Of a DNA stretch of 21,537 nucleotides, positions 1 to 7,982 are shown in pieces. The DNA lies in contig JAHEJH010000001.1 in the NCBI GenBank assembly GCA_024638905.1, positions 1-21,537 on the forward strand, in the 5' to 3' direction. The notes under the pieces are model-generated. The model was not told where the DNA came from. It was given only the letters and a program-made list of their open reading frames with translations, and made no database searches. Position 1 is the first letter of the stretch. Each line of letters begins with the position of its first letter. The stretch comes from Luminiphilus sp. GTDB lineage: Bacteria > Pseudomonadota > Gammaproteobacteria > Pseudomonadales > Halieaceae. The translations under genes were made by a program, and so were the position numbers.

Positions 1-582
1 TGAATGGACGTAGGGCTCCTCGCAAAGCTGTTTGAGTGTCGCTCTACCCGATTCCACGATCTGGCTGAGCACCTCGGGAAAGTGCGTGTCTTGCCAGTAT
101 TCCTCACGCACAGTGCAGCAAACAATCCCGCCCAGCCGCGTCACGCGAACCAGTTCGTTAAGCGCCTCAGGCACCACATGCGCAGAAGTAAAGGTCCCCA
201 CACAGGTCACGCCGTCGTAGACACCGGCGTCAATCGGTAACGCGGCATTCATGTTCATTTTATCCAGCTGGTGATAGACGCTTTTTTTGGCCGCCTCAGC
301 GAGCATCGCTTCGGAGTAGTCGATCCCATCAACGAGCGTGAAGCCACCCTCCGAAAGTACCGCTCCCACCAGACCGGTACCACACCCGGCATCGAGCACC
401 CGAGCGCCCTGCGGTTCGAGATAGTGACGCAACCAGAATAATGTGCGCTCGGGGCCGCTATAACCCCAAGTGTCATTTACGTCCCGGTCATAGCAAGCCG
501 CCCAGTCCTCATAGAAATCCATGAGATCGTCTGTAGATCGAGTGTTCAGCACCTGCTCGTGTATGGCCGTTTGCTTGCCCAA
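1..582 (-). CDS. Class I SAM-dependent methyltransferase, METTL27-like (3' end cut by window edge)
   Basis: The minus strand is open from 582 to the window edge and gives 194 residues without a stop, so the C-terminus is missing. The fold is a class I (Rossmann) methyltransferase. A family-typical leader ending in DFYEDWAACYDRDV is followed by the SAM-binding motif I, VLDAGCGTGLVG, and then an acidic residue in VDGIDYSEAM. Later segments such as VPEALNELVRVTRLGGIVCCTVREE resemble the METTL27 (Williams-Beuren region) group rather than a ubiquinone or cobalamin methyltransferase. I chose a TTG start at 582 because AGAGG lies six bases upstream and the family leader would otherwise be cut. The first in-frame ATG is at 522, just before DFYEDW, and is the alternative. 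The gene diverges from bmt. The substrate is unknown. Confidence 0.75.
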   Translation of the reverse strand, partial: MGKQTAIHEQVLNTRSTDDLMDFYEDWAACYDRDVNDTWGYSGPERTLFWLRHYLEPQGARVLDAGCGTGLVGAVLSEGGFTLVDGIDYSEAMLAEAAKKSVYHQLDKMNMNAALPIDAGVYDGVTCVGTFTSAHVVPEALNELVRVTRLGGIVCCTVREEYWQDTHFPEVLSQIVESGRATLKQLCEEPYVHS

Positions 583-609
583 CTGACGCCTCTGTGTTTT
601 TGCGCACCC

Positions 610-644
610 GCGGTCCCTGACCGCAGTTTTCGCTTTATCATACT
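610..644 (+). promoter_or_regulatory. Inverted repeat overlapping a possible sigma70 promoter of bmt
   Basis: In the 100-base space between the divergent methyltransferase and bmt genes there is a perfect palindrome, GCGGTC-CCT-GACCGC (610-624). A weak promoter-like pair overlaps it: CTGACC (617-622) and CATACT (639-644), spaced by 16 bases and about 40 bases upstream of the bmt start. The arrangement would suit an operator over the -35 element. The same hairpin followed by AGTTTT could also act as a weak plus-strand terminator, although no plus gene lies immediately upstream. The palindrome is seen; its function is inferred. Confidence 0.25.
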
Positions 645-682
645 CGCCCCGCTCAAAATGACACTGACAAGGACGCTAGTAC

Positions 683-1699
683 ATGTCTAACCCCATCACC
701 GACCTCATCGCCGAGAAAGGCTGGTGCGTCGCTGACGGCGCGACCGGCTCGAACTTTTTTGGCCGTGGCCTCGAAGCAGGCTATCCGCCCGATCTGTGGT
801 GTGTGGAAAAGCCGGAAGAGGTGCTGTGGCTGCATGGCGCCTTCCTTGAGGCGGGCGCTGACATTATTCTGACCAACAGCTTTGGTGCCAATGCGCCCAG
901 ACTGAAGCTACATAAAGCCGAGCATCGCGTCGCAGAACTGAACGCCGCTGCAGCGCAGCTGGCCCGTGAGGCCACCCGCCAGCATTTTGAGGACACCGGC
1001 CGAAAAGCGGTCGTGGCAGGCTCAATGGGGCCCACGGGCGAGCTATTTGAACCCATGGGCACCCTCACTCATACCGACACCGTGGCCTATTTTGCCGAGC
1101 AGGTGCAGGCATTGGCTGAGGGCGGCGCTGAAGTCATCTGGATCGAGACCATGTCCTCGCTTGAGGAGGTAGCCGCCGCCGCAGAGGCTGCGCGCGCTAC
1201 CGGCTTACCCGTCTGCGCCACGCTGACCTTCGATACCGCCCGACGCTCGATGATGGGCGTCACCCCGGCGGATTACGCCCGGTTTGCGGCGGAGATTGGT
1301 CTGGACATGGCGGGCGCCAACTGCGGCGTGGGACCCGCTGAACTGATGGACTCCACTCAGGGGATGATCGCCGCCGGCATCGAGATACCGGTTGTTGCTA
1401 AAGGTAATTGCGGCATCCCGCAATATGTCGATGGCGCGATTCATTTCCACGGTAGCCCAGAACTGATGGCGCAGTACGCCCTGTATGCCCGTGACGCGGG
1501 CGCTACGATTATCGGGGGTTGCTGCGGCACAACGCCTGAGCATGTGAAGGCGATGGTCAGTGCCCTAGACACCACTCCCCGGGGGGCACTGGATATCGAG
1601 GCCATGACCGCCGCACTCGGCATTCCTTGGGCGGCACTGGTTGAAACAGAAGCCAATGGCGGCGGAGAAAAACGTCGAGGACGGCGTCGGCGAGGTTGA
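683..1699 (+). CDS. bmt: Betaine--homocysteine S-methyltransferase
   Basis: This enzyme transfers a methyl group from glycine betaine to homocysteine, giving dimethylglycine and methionine in the cytoplasm. The 338-residue protein is a Pfam S-methyl_trans (TIM barrel) domain of the usual length for the bacterial Bmt group. Landmarks are DGATGSNFF (18-26), TNSFG near 64-68, and the three zinc-binding cysteines: C214 in GANCGVG and C280/C281 in GGCCGTTP. The overall sequence, including the arginine-rich tail GEKRRGRRRRG, closely follows rhizobial Bmt proteins, which favours betaine as the methyl donor over the related S-methylmethionine enzyme MmuM. The ATG at 683 has AAGGA at 669-673. It converges on the sulfotransferase gene. 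It would consume betaine produced by the choline and carnitine genes at the other end of the window. Confidence 0.85.
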   Translation: MSNPITDLIAEKGWCVADGATGSNFFGRGLEAGYPPDLWCVEKPEEVLWLHGAFLEAGADIILTNSFGANAPRLKLHKAEHRVAELNAAAAQLAREATRQHFEDTGRKAVVAGSMGPTGELFEPMGTLTHTDTVAYFAEQVQALAEGGAEVIWIETMSSLEEVAAAAEAARATGLPVCATLTFDTARRSMMGVTPADYARFAAEIGLDMAGANCGVGPAELMDSTQGMIAAGIEIPVVAKGNCGIPQYVDGAIHFHGSPELMAQYALYARDAGATIIGGCCGTTPEHVKAMVSALDTTPRGALDIEAMTAALGIPWAALVETEANGGGEKRRGRRRRG

Positions 1700-1766
1700 C
1701 GGACCCTATCTTCTCCGAATCAGTAGAAGCCTAAAAGTGCGTCGCAAGCAGGCAGCGTGGCTTGAC

Positions 1767-3737
1767 TTAACGTGGCACGCCCCAATCGTCTAAAAGCGAC
1801 TCTAATGGCGCGAGATGCGCTTGGTAGCGCTCCCAGAGATTCAGGGCGTCGCGGTAAATCGGCTGGCGAACCTGCTCCGAGCTGGCGGTCCGCACCGCGC
1901 GATCTTTCTCGTAGTAGCGCAGGCAGGCTTCCTCAAAATCCAGCTTGGCGTGAGAGAGCAACTGGCACACTTGGGTGTCAAGGTCCTCGACGACCTCTTC
2001 ATACTGGACAGTGAGTAACCCGCCGGGAAAGACACCGTGCCAGTGGTCCATCAAGCGCAAATAGTCGGCGTAATAACGACCGATATCCTCTAGCGAATAA
2101 GTGAACTCCTGACCCCGGGCAAACAACTGCTTAAAGTTGGCGAAACACGCCGCCATGGGATGGCGCCGCGCATCGATTATCGTGGCCTTGGGCAGGATGG
2201 TTTTAATGAGTGCCACGTGCTCCCAATTGTTAGGTAGTTTGTCGATGAACCGCGCTTTGCCAGTGCGATACCCCGCCGCCAAATCGAGGTACTGCTGTCC
2301 CCGGGCCACGCGCTCTTCAACCGTGAGCTCATTCAGGATATGGGGGTAGAGCGGTTCATCACCGCGATCTCTTTCGGCGACCATCTCGCCAATGATTCTG
2401 CCAATAAAGGGTAGTTCAGCCGTAGCCTCAACCTGCGAATGGCTCGCCAAGATCTGCTCCAGCAGTGTTGAGCCAGCTCTGGGCAAACCAATAATGAAGA
2501 TGGGCTCATCGGAGGGGTGCCCGTCACCATCCCAGAGACTCGTCCCGCATCGCGCAATCAGTTGATCGACTCGCGCGCTTGTCTTGTCGGCGTCGTAGCC
2601 ACTGATCCCGCGCTTGATGGCATTACCCTCGGCGTAGGCGGCAAAGGATTGATCGTATTCGTGTCGGTCTTCCAGTGCTTTTCCCACCGCAAAGGCCAAG
2701 TGGATCTTATCTTCACTTGGCTGCGTCAGTGCGGCAAGCTGAGATTGCATACTCGCTAACTGAGTATCGTCAAATCGGAACGTCTTCAGATTCGCCAAAC
2801 TCCAATACGCCTCGCCCGCCGAAGGCTCTGCCTCAACAGCACGGAGGTAAGCCGCAATCGCCTCTTCACCTTTGACGCCATAGCGCAAAGAATGACCATA
2901 GCTGGTCAAAATGCGCTCGTTACCCGGCGCCTGCTCCAGTGCTTTCTCGAACTCACCATGCGCCATCTCAAATCGTCCTGCCAAAGAGAGCGTGGTCGCA
3001 AATTGCACCTGATGCGCCAGACTGTCGGGCTGTGCTTTTCTGAGCTGTTCATTCTCAGCCAACGCTTCGTCAAAACGCTGATGCCGCGCAAGTGCCGTCA
3101 CGTAATTGGTTCGCGCTACATGAAACTCCGGCGCCAGTTCGAGGCAACGCTCAAGGAGCAGTATCGCCTCGGCAACCGAGCCGATTGAGATACCCACCTC
3201 TGCCAGCAGTCGAATGGCATCGACATCATGAGGGCGTCTTTTGAGGTACTCACGGCAAATCCCCTCGGCAACGCCAAACCGCCCTTGCCCCATCAGCTCG
3301 AGGGCCTTGTTTAATAGCGGATCCAGCTCCTTGTTGCCCATCGCCTGTCGATAGGCCTCAGCAGCGCCGACGTCATCACCCTCAGCCGCACGCACCTCAT
3401 AGAGGTCGCGCCAGGCAGCGGTCATCTTGGGGTTAAGGGTCACAGCCTGTTCCATGGCCCGGCGTGCCTCGCTCAGACGCCCCAGCCCTTTCAGCGCCAA
3501 ACCCAGTTCGTGGTGGGCAATCTCTAGGCCGGGGTCCACACCCAAGGTACGGCGCAGCAGCGGCTCGGCCTCGGCGTGGTGACCCGAGCGACGCAGCGCA
3601 AACCCATGCAACATCAACAAGCGGGGGTCATCAGGATCCTGTTGTCGGGCCTCGGCACACAAGTCTCTCGCACGCTCCGCATCCTGATTTCGCAGGGCGT
3701 CGCTGGCTTGCGCGAATAATGTCTCAACAGATGACAT
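1767..3737 (-). CDS. TPR-repeat sulfotransferase
   Basis: The 656-residue protein has two parts. The first ~330 residues are tandem tetratricopeptide repeats, with recurring A-x-x-G-x-x-x-E-A and P-x-x-x-x-A-x-x-x-L spacing. The C-terminal ~240 residues are a PAPS-dependent sulfotransferase domain. The 5'-phosphosulfate loop reads FIIGLPRAGSTLLEQIL, the 3'-phosphate region is DARRHPMAACFANF, and VRTASSEQVRQPIY near the end is typical of this TPR-sulfotransferase family (Sulfotransfer_3). I start at the ATG at 3737 (SSVETLF); a GTG at 3800 would add 21 non-conserved residues and lies next to the terminator of the upstream gene. The acceptor is unknown; proteins of this type are frequent beside TonB receptors in marine bacteria. 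No signal peptide is seen, so it is probably cytoplasmic. Confidence 0.85.
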   Translation of the reverse strand: MSSVETLFAQASDALRNQDAERARDLCAEARQQDPDDPRLLMLHGFALRRSGHHAEAEPLLRRTLGVDPGLEIAHHELGLALKGLGRLSEARRAMEQAVTLNPKMTAAWRDLYEVRAAEGDDVGAAEAYRQAMGNKELDPLLNKALELMGQGRFGVAEGICREYLKRRPHDVDAIRLLAEVGISIGSVAEAILLLERCLELAPEFHVARTNYVTALARHQRFDEALAENEQLRKAQPDSLAHQVQFATTLSLAGRFEMAHGEFEKALEQAPGNERILTSYGHSLRYGVKGEEAIAAYLRAVEAEPSAGEAYWSLANLKTFRFDDTQLASMQSQLAALTQPSEDKIHLAFAVGKALEDRHEYDQSFAAYAEGNAIKRGISGYDADKTSARVDQLIARCGTSLWDGDGHPSDEPIFIIGLPRAGSTLLEQILASHSQVEATAELPFIGRIIGEMVAERDRGDEPLYPHILNELTVEERVARGQQYLDLAAGYRTGKARFIDKLPNNWEHVALIKTILPKATIIDARRHPMAACFANFKQLFARGQEFTYSLEDIGRYYADYLRLMDHWHGVFPGGLLTVQYEEVVEDLDTQVCQLLSHAKLDFEEACLRYYEKDRAVRTASSEQVRQPIYRDALNLWERYQAHLAPLESLLDDWGVPR

Positions 3738-3812
3738 GGTCAGTTCAGTGAACTCGTCTGAAGGCCGGATGTGAATAAATCGCGAGTATGGTGTCCACAC
3801 CCCATCAAAGCA

Positions 3813-3836
3813 AAGGGCGCCTCAAGAGGCGCCCTT
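3813..3836 (-). terminator. Rho-independent terminator of the TonB receptor gene
   Basis: A perfect inverted repeat, AAGGGCGCCT-CAAG-AGGCGCCCTT, with an uninterrupted 10-bp arm lies 25 bases beyond the receptor stop codon. On the minus strand it is followed by TTTGCTTTGAT, a moderately U-rich tail. It separates the receptor from the downstream sulfotransferase, implying a separate promoter for the latter or controlled read-through. Confidence 0.8.
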
Positions 3837-3860
3837 ACCGTTCTTACCAGAGCTTGGCGA

Positions 3861-6284
3861 TCAGAATCGCTGCTGCCATCGGAACCCGATAGTACGGGGT
3901 TGGTTGATGGTCACGCGTTGATCCCAGTTCACGTCATTGATCCAGACCTCGCCGCGCTCATCCGTCAGGTTTTGCACGTAGACCTCTGCCGTCCAGTTGC
4001 TGCGCTCTAGGCCGAATGAGGCATTCACCACATCGTAAGAGCCCTGCAACTGTCGGAACCCACCGAACAGATCGTTGTAGGAATCACCCGTGTACATATA
4101 TGCCGCCTGAGCAAACCACTCGTTGGCAAAGGTGTAGCGGGTAGACAGATTCCACTTCAGCTCTGGAACACGCGGGAGTCGCGAGCCCGCCGGCGCATCA
4201 GGTTCTGGACTGCTTGCCGAACGACGATAATCGTCCGTCAACGTCGAGTCGAGGAAGCTTGCCGCTCCGCTTAGCGTCCAGTTGTCAGTAATCATCGACG
4301 TGAAGTCGAACTCGACACCATTACTCTCAGCGTTACCGACGTTGAAGGTCAGCGTGATCGGCGAGATAGAGGTATCCAATCGCGACAGCTGGAAATCATC
4401 CCACTCCTGCCAGAACGCTGCTGCGTTCAAACGCAGTCGGCCGTCGAAAAGCGTTGACTTAAAACCGAGCTCGTAAGCAGTGAGGATATCTGACTCAAAG
4501 GCGCAACCGATGTTCACGTTACCCTGACCACCCAGACCGTCCGGGATGCGCGTCTCACAGAAACGGTTCAGGCCACCCGGTCGGTAACCCTCGCCCCATG
4601 TGGTGTAGAGCATGATGTCGTCCGTTACGCTCCACTCTAGGCTGGCGCGGTAGACCTCGTCCTTACTCGTGACAGTTCGGGCTGTTGCAGCACAATCCGC
4701 ACCGTAGTTACTCGCGGGACGATCACCTTGCGGTCCAAAGCCGCCACACGGCCAGAACACCGTACCTGAGAAGCCATCCAGCGTGCTGTCGTAGTCAAAC
4801 TGCCGAGCACTCGCTGTGATTGTCAGCCGATCGGTGATATCAAACGACGCCTCACCAAAGATTGACGTTTCTTCATAGTCGCGCTCGAAATCCGTGGTCC
4901 AATAGATATCGGGGGCGTCTACCGCAGCCTGCGGCGTTTCGGCGAGGCCGAGCACGTGCCACTCGTTATCGCTGGTGTTCTCTACCTCGACGCTGTAGTA
5001 GCCAACCATGTAGCGGAAGCGATTTTCGGGGTTAGAGGTGTAGCGAATTTCAAAGGTCGTGCGATCCTGCTCCGAGTCGTTGGTGTACTGCTGTCGAGGG
5101 TCGCCACAGGTGCCAAAGTAACTTACGTAACAGTTGTAATAGGGCTCTACGTAACCTGATGCAATGTCCTGGTCGCTGTAAAGCGAGTAGTCACTGGCGA
5201 TCTCATACTCGCGATCCAGCATCGCCGCCGTGGCCATCAGCGTACCGCCTAATAGCTCGCCTTCGATCTTGGCCGAGTACTGGCTCCACTTGTCGTCCAT
5301 CGTCTCGGGAAGCAGCAGCATGACCTGCAGGTCACCGACCGTGGGGTCGTGATCCCAGACGCCCTCGCGCTCGAGGTCCTGGAACATCGCGCCCGCAGTA
5401 AAGGTCCACGAGTCGTTGAGATCGATGCGTAGCGCGGCTCGACCACCGAAGGTTGTTGCCTCGTTAAAATTCTCCTCGACGACATCCTCATTGGTCACGG
5501 TGACGTCGGCAGCGATGGCACGCAGCGGGCTGTCCTCTGGCAGTCCGGCGCGGATATTGCTGCGGCTAAAGGTGTGGCCACCGGCGACGTTATCGATGTA
5601 ACCCCCGTCGCGCTTGTAGAAGCCCATCACGCGCAAAGCAGAGCGCTCGCCCAGCGGGATGTTGACAAAGCCCTCGGCGCGATAACTCATGTCAGCACTC
5701 TTAGCCTGACTGCCATCAAGGCTGTATCCACCAGAGAACTCATCGAGCTCGGGCTGGTTGGTCATGATGCGAATCGCACCGGACTGTGCGTTCGCGCCGA
5801 AGGTCGTGCCCTGGGGACCGGCCAGCACTTCGATCCGGTTGATGTCATAAATATGCGGGTTGAGGTAGGCCCCCACCAGTGTTACGGGCTGCTCATCCAG
5901 ATACACCGCAACCGCGGGGTTGGCGCCGAGCAGGCTCTCACCACCACTCGAAATTCCGCGGATGTAAATGCTGCCGGTGCTTGGGCCCAAGGAGATAAAA
6001 CCGACGTTCGGAAGCATCATCAAATAATCTTCCATGTCAGTCACATTCAGGTCGGTGAGCTGGGCTTCACCCAGCACCGATACGCTCATCGGAATATCCT
6101 GAACGCTCTCGGCGCGACGAGTCGCTGTTACCAGCACCTCTTCAAGGCTTTGTGACAGTGCGGGAGCACTGATCGATATTGATCCCACCACACCACAGGC
6201 GGCCGACACTGCTACTGCAAGTGGTCTGCGAACCTGTTGGCGTTGAAGTAGTGGGGAAACAAGTGGCTTTTGCGTTGTTTTCAT
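3861..6284 (-). CDS. TonB-dependent outer-membrane receptor
   Basis: This 807-residue protein is a TonB-dependent receptor: an outer-membrane beta-barrel with an N-terminal plug that imports a large or scarce ligand using proton-motive force. An export signal (roughly residues 20-45, hydrophobic, ending APALSQS) precedes a TonB box-like LEEVLVTATRR. The plug domain follows with SVQDIPMSVSVL, IYIRGISSGGE, and the conserved DINRIEVLAGPQGTTFGANAQSGAIRI. The barrel ends in aromatic-rich strands and a C-terminal phenylalanine (IGFRWQQRF), as expected for BAM-assembled barrels. The ATG at 6284 has AGAGGA upstream; a GTG at 6308 is the alternative. It is the long IroN/FecA-like type common in marine gammaproteobacteria for organic substrates rather than only siderophores. 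The ligand cannot be read here. Confidence 0.9.
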   Translation of the reverse strand: MKTTQKPLVSPLLQRQQVRRPLAVAVSAACGVVGSISISAPALSQSLEEVLVTATRRAESVQDIPMSVSVLGEAQLTDLNVTDMEDYLMMLPNVGFISLGPSTGSIYIRGISSGGESLLGANPAVAVYLDEQPVTLVGAYLNPHIYDINRIEVLAGPQGTTFGANAQSGAIRIMTNQPELDEFSGGYSLDGSQAKSADMSYRAEGFVNIPLGERSALRVMGFYKRDGGYIDNVAGGHTFSRSNIRAGLPEDSPLRAIAADVTVTNEDVVEENFNEATTFGGRAALRIDLNDSWTFTAGAMFQDLEREGVWDHDPTVGDLQVMLLLPETMDDKWSQYSAKIEGELLGGTLMATAAMLDREYEIASDYSLYSDQDIASGYVEPYYNCYVSYFGTCGDPRQQYTNDSEQDRTTFEIRYTSNPENRFRYMVGYYSVEVENTSDNEWHVLGLAETPQAAVDAPDIYWTTDFERDYEETSIFGEASFDITDRLTITASARQFDYDSTLDGFSGTVFWPCGGFGPQGDRPASNYGADCAATARTVTSKDEVYRASLEWSVTDDIMLYTTWGEGYRPGGLNRFCETRIPDGLGGQGNVNIGCAFESDILTAYELGFKSTLFDGRLRLNAAAFWQEWDDFQLSRLDTSISPITLTFNVGNAESNGVEFDFTSMITDNWTLSGAASFLDSTLTDDYRRSASSPEPDAPAGSRLPRVPELKWNLSTRYTFANEWFAQAAYMYTGDSYNDLFGGFRQLQGSYDVVNASFGLERSNWTAEVYVQNLTDERGEVWINDVNWDQRVTINQPRTIGFRWQQRF

Positions 6285-6333
6285 GCGTTGTTTTCCTCTC
6301 GAACACACTCTCGTCAGAGCGAGTTTGTTTTAT

Positions 6334-6387
6334 GAATTGCACCCCTCGCGAGAAAACGGCAAAAACTGTTTTCCCGCGTTGCAATTC
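6334..6387 (-). promoter_or_regulatory. Long imperfect inverted repeat upstream of the TonB receptor
   Basis: GAATTGCA (6334-6341) pairs with TGCAATTC (6380-6387), and inside it CGCGAGAAAAC (6347-6357) pairs with GTTTTCCCGCG (6368-6378) with one mismatch. The result is a ~19-bp stem with an asymmetric bulge (CCCCT against T) and a 10-base loop. It lies 50-103 bases upstream of the receptor start codon, so it could be a 5' UTR structure, an operator, or an attenuator. No known riboswitch class is recognised. Confidence 0.45.
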
Positions 6388-6577
6388 CGAAGTGTTGTAA
6401 CCCATAACTGGGTATTAAGGCAATCGAAGAGCCCCCTCATTCGCGGCACTCGTCGCGACGCCGCCTCCTCAGCTGAGCAGTGAACCGAGTTAAACATCTT
6501 GATGTTGGCACCCGGCGACCTAGCAGGACGCCGTTACCAACTGTTTTTATTGCGGTTTTTCTAAGCCTGGAAAGACA

Positions 6578-6603
6578 CTGCCGCGCAATCTGAGCCGCGG
6601 CAG
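6578..6603. repeat. Short inverted repeat downstream of the enolase-superfamily gene
   Basis: CTGCCGCG (6578-6585) and CGCGGCAG (6596-6603) form an 8-bp stem with a 10-base loop, about 170 bases past the stop codon of the gene to its right. Neither strand has a T-run after it, so it is a poor intrinsic terminator. It may still mark the operon's 3' end or be a protein-binding site. Confidence 0.3.
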
Positions 6604-6773
6604 CGCCTCTCCGGCCAACGTGCGGGGGGGGCGCCTGCTCCCAGGACCCACAATCAGCAGCCTGAATACCTCGTATTTGCCATATCCATTCGATCCATGC
6701 CTCTGCGAGCCAGCTCACGGGCAATTGGCAAAAGCAGGCGGCGGGTTGCGGGTAAACGACAGCCAGGACTATT

Positions 6774-7982
6774 TCAACGCACCGGCTCAGTCAGCATCTC
6801 GAGGTGCAGCTCGTCGCCCTCATAAGGGTGCTCCCGAGCCACCGCCTCATTCAGCGTGACACCCAAGCCAGGCTCAGTTGAGGGAATAACATAGCCGTTC
6901 TGCCAATTCACTGGCTTATCGAGAAGTGCGGCATGGAATCCGTCCCATGTCTCAATGCCCTCAAGTATCAGAAAGTTCGGTGAGCAGGTGGCAAGTTGGA
7001 TATTAGCCGCGCCCACTATTGGCCCACAGTAAAGATGTGGCGCAATCTGCGCATACTTAACCTCGGCCAGCGCCGCAATCTTCTTGGCCTCTAACAGTCC
7101 GCCGACACGGCCCAGATTCAATTGCAAAATAGCGGCAGCGCCCTCATCCAGTACGCGAGCAAATTCATACTTTGTACAGAGTCGCTCTCCCGTTGCGACG
7201 GGGATCGACGTTGCTCTTGCCACCACAGCCATCTCCGCAGCATTTTCGGGCGGGACAGGCTCCTCAAGCCACAGCGGGTCATACGGCGCAATGCGCTGAG
7301 CAAGTCTTATTGCACCGGCAGGGGTGAATTGACCGTGAGTGCCAAATAACAGATCCACCCCGCCTCCTACCGCCTCACGAAGGGTTCTCATGAATGCCTC
7401 TGAGCGCTCGAGCTCACCCCCTGTGGGCATGCCCCCGTCAAAAATGGTGTAAGCACCCGCCGGGTCAAACTTGAGCGCTGTGAATCCCTGATCTACGTAA
7501 CGTAATGCGCGCTCTGCGGCGCGCTCCGGATTGACGTAAACATGCTCGGCATCATCCTCATCGGGATAGACGTCACCCTGGTCCGGGTAGATATACGTGT
7601 AGGTCCTGAGCTGTTCGTGGACCTGCCCCCCCAGTAATTCATACACAGGCTTGCCGCACTCTTTACCGATGATGTCCCAACAAGCCATCTCTAATGCAGA
7701 GAGAACGGCCATCAGAGAGACATCGGGTCTGAGGTTGTATCCAGCGCCATAAATGCTGCGCCACAGTGCCTCGATGTGAAACGGGTCGCGGCCCACGACA
7801 AATCGCTCGGCGGTATCTCGGAGCATCGCCTCCACAGTCTTTGCCCCGAATGTCGCGCAATAAGCCTCGCCGTAACCGACTACCCCGCTATCGGTCACCA
7901 ACTTTACAAAGATGAAATAACGCCCGCCAAATCTCGGAGGGGGATTACCGACCACGAAGGTCTCAAAGTCTTTGATGATCAC
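6774..7982 (-). CDS. Mandelate racemase/muconate lactonizing enzyme family protein (enolase superfamily)
   Basis: The 402-residue protein has the enolase-superfamily N-terminal capping domain (about 1-125) and a TIM-barrel domain. The barrel shows ALKFDP (K171), FGTHGQFTP (H216), WLEEPVPPE (E240/E241), ATGERL (E266) and APHLYCGP (H316), closest to the mannonate/galactonate dehydratase branch. Members abstract the alpha proton of a carboxylate, usually dehydrating a sugar acid or epimerising an amino acid derivative. The first metal ligand, normally Asp in a D-x-H motif, is Gly214 here (G-T-H). The GTG start at 7982 overlaps the stop of the upstream alcohol dehydrogenase as GTGA, so the two are translationally coupled. 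The substrate is unknown; a sugar acid is the default guess. Confidence 0.85.
   Translation of the reverse strand: MIIKDFETFVVGNPPPRFGGRYFIFVKLVTDSGVVGYGEAYCATFGAKTVEAMLRDTAERFVVGRDPFHIEALWRSIYGAGYNLRPDVSLMAVLSALEMACWDIIGKECGKPVYELLGGQVHEQLRTYTYIYPDQGDVYPDEDDAEHVYVNPERAAERALRYVDQGFTALKFDPAGAYTIFDGGMPTGGELERSEAFMRTLREAVGGGVDLLFGTHGQFTPAGAIRLAQRIAPYDPLWLEEPVPPENAAEMAVVARATSIPVATGERLCTKYEFARVLDEGAAAILQLNLGRVGGLLEAKKIAALAEVKYAQIAPHLYCGPIVGAANIQLATCSPNFLILEGIETWDGFHAALLDKPVNWQNGYVIPSTEPGLGVTLNEAVAREHPYEGDELHLEMLTEPVR

Larger units (their letters stand above)
6285..6773. other. 489-base gap upstream of the TonB receptor, no convincing gene
   Basis: Open frames here have no family resemblance and are arginine- or proline-rich, as expected from non-coding GC-rich DNA. 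The gap holds the receptor's promoter region and the 3' end of the alcohol dehydrogenase/enolase-superfamily operon. Visible items are the long inverted repeat at 6334-6387, a smaller ACCCA-TAAC-TGGGT palindrome (6400-6413), two perfect 10-base palindromes CGTCGCGACG (6451-6460) and CTCAGCTGAG (6468-6477), the inverted repeat at 6578-6603, and a run of eight G at 6624-6631. Confidence 0.6.

Noticed and set aside
3738..3800. GTG start at 3800 for the TPR-sulfotransferase
   Set aside because: The 21 extra residues look non-coding and the site abuts the terminator hairpin of the receptor gene; ATG 3737 leads directly into the first TPR helix.
5574..6155. 193-codon plus-strand open frame
   Set aside because: It is antisense to the plug and early barrel of the TonB receptor, whose motifs are conserved on the minus strand.
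6437..6724. 95-codon minus-strand open frame in the 489-base gap
   Set aside because: Composition is typical of random GC-rich sequence (Arg, Ala, Trp rich), there is no ribosome site, and it resembles no family I recognise.
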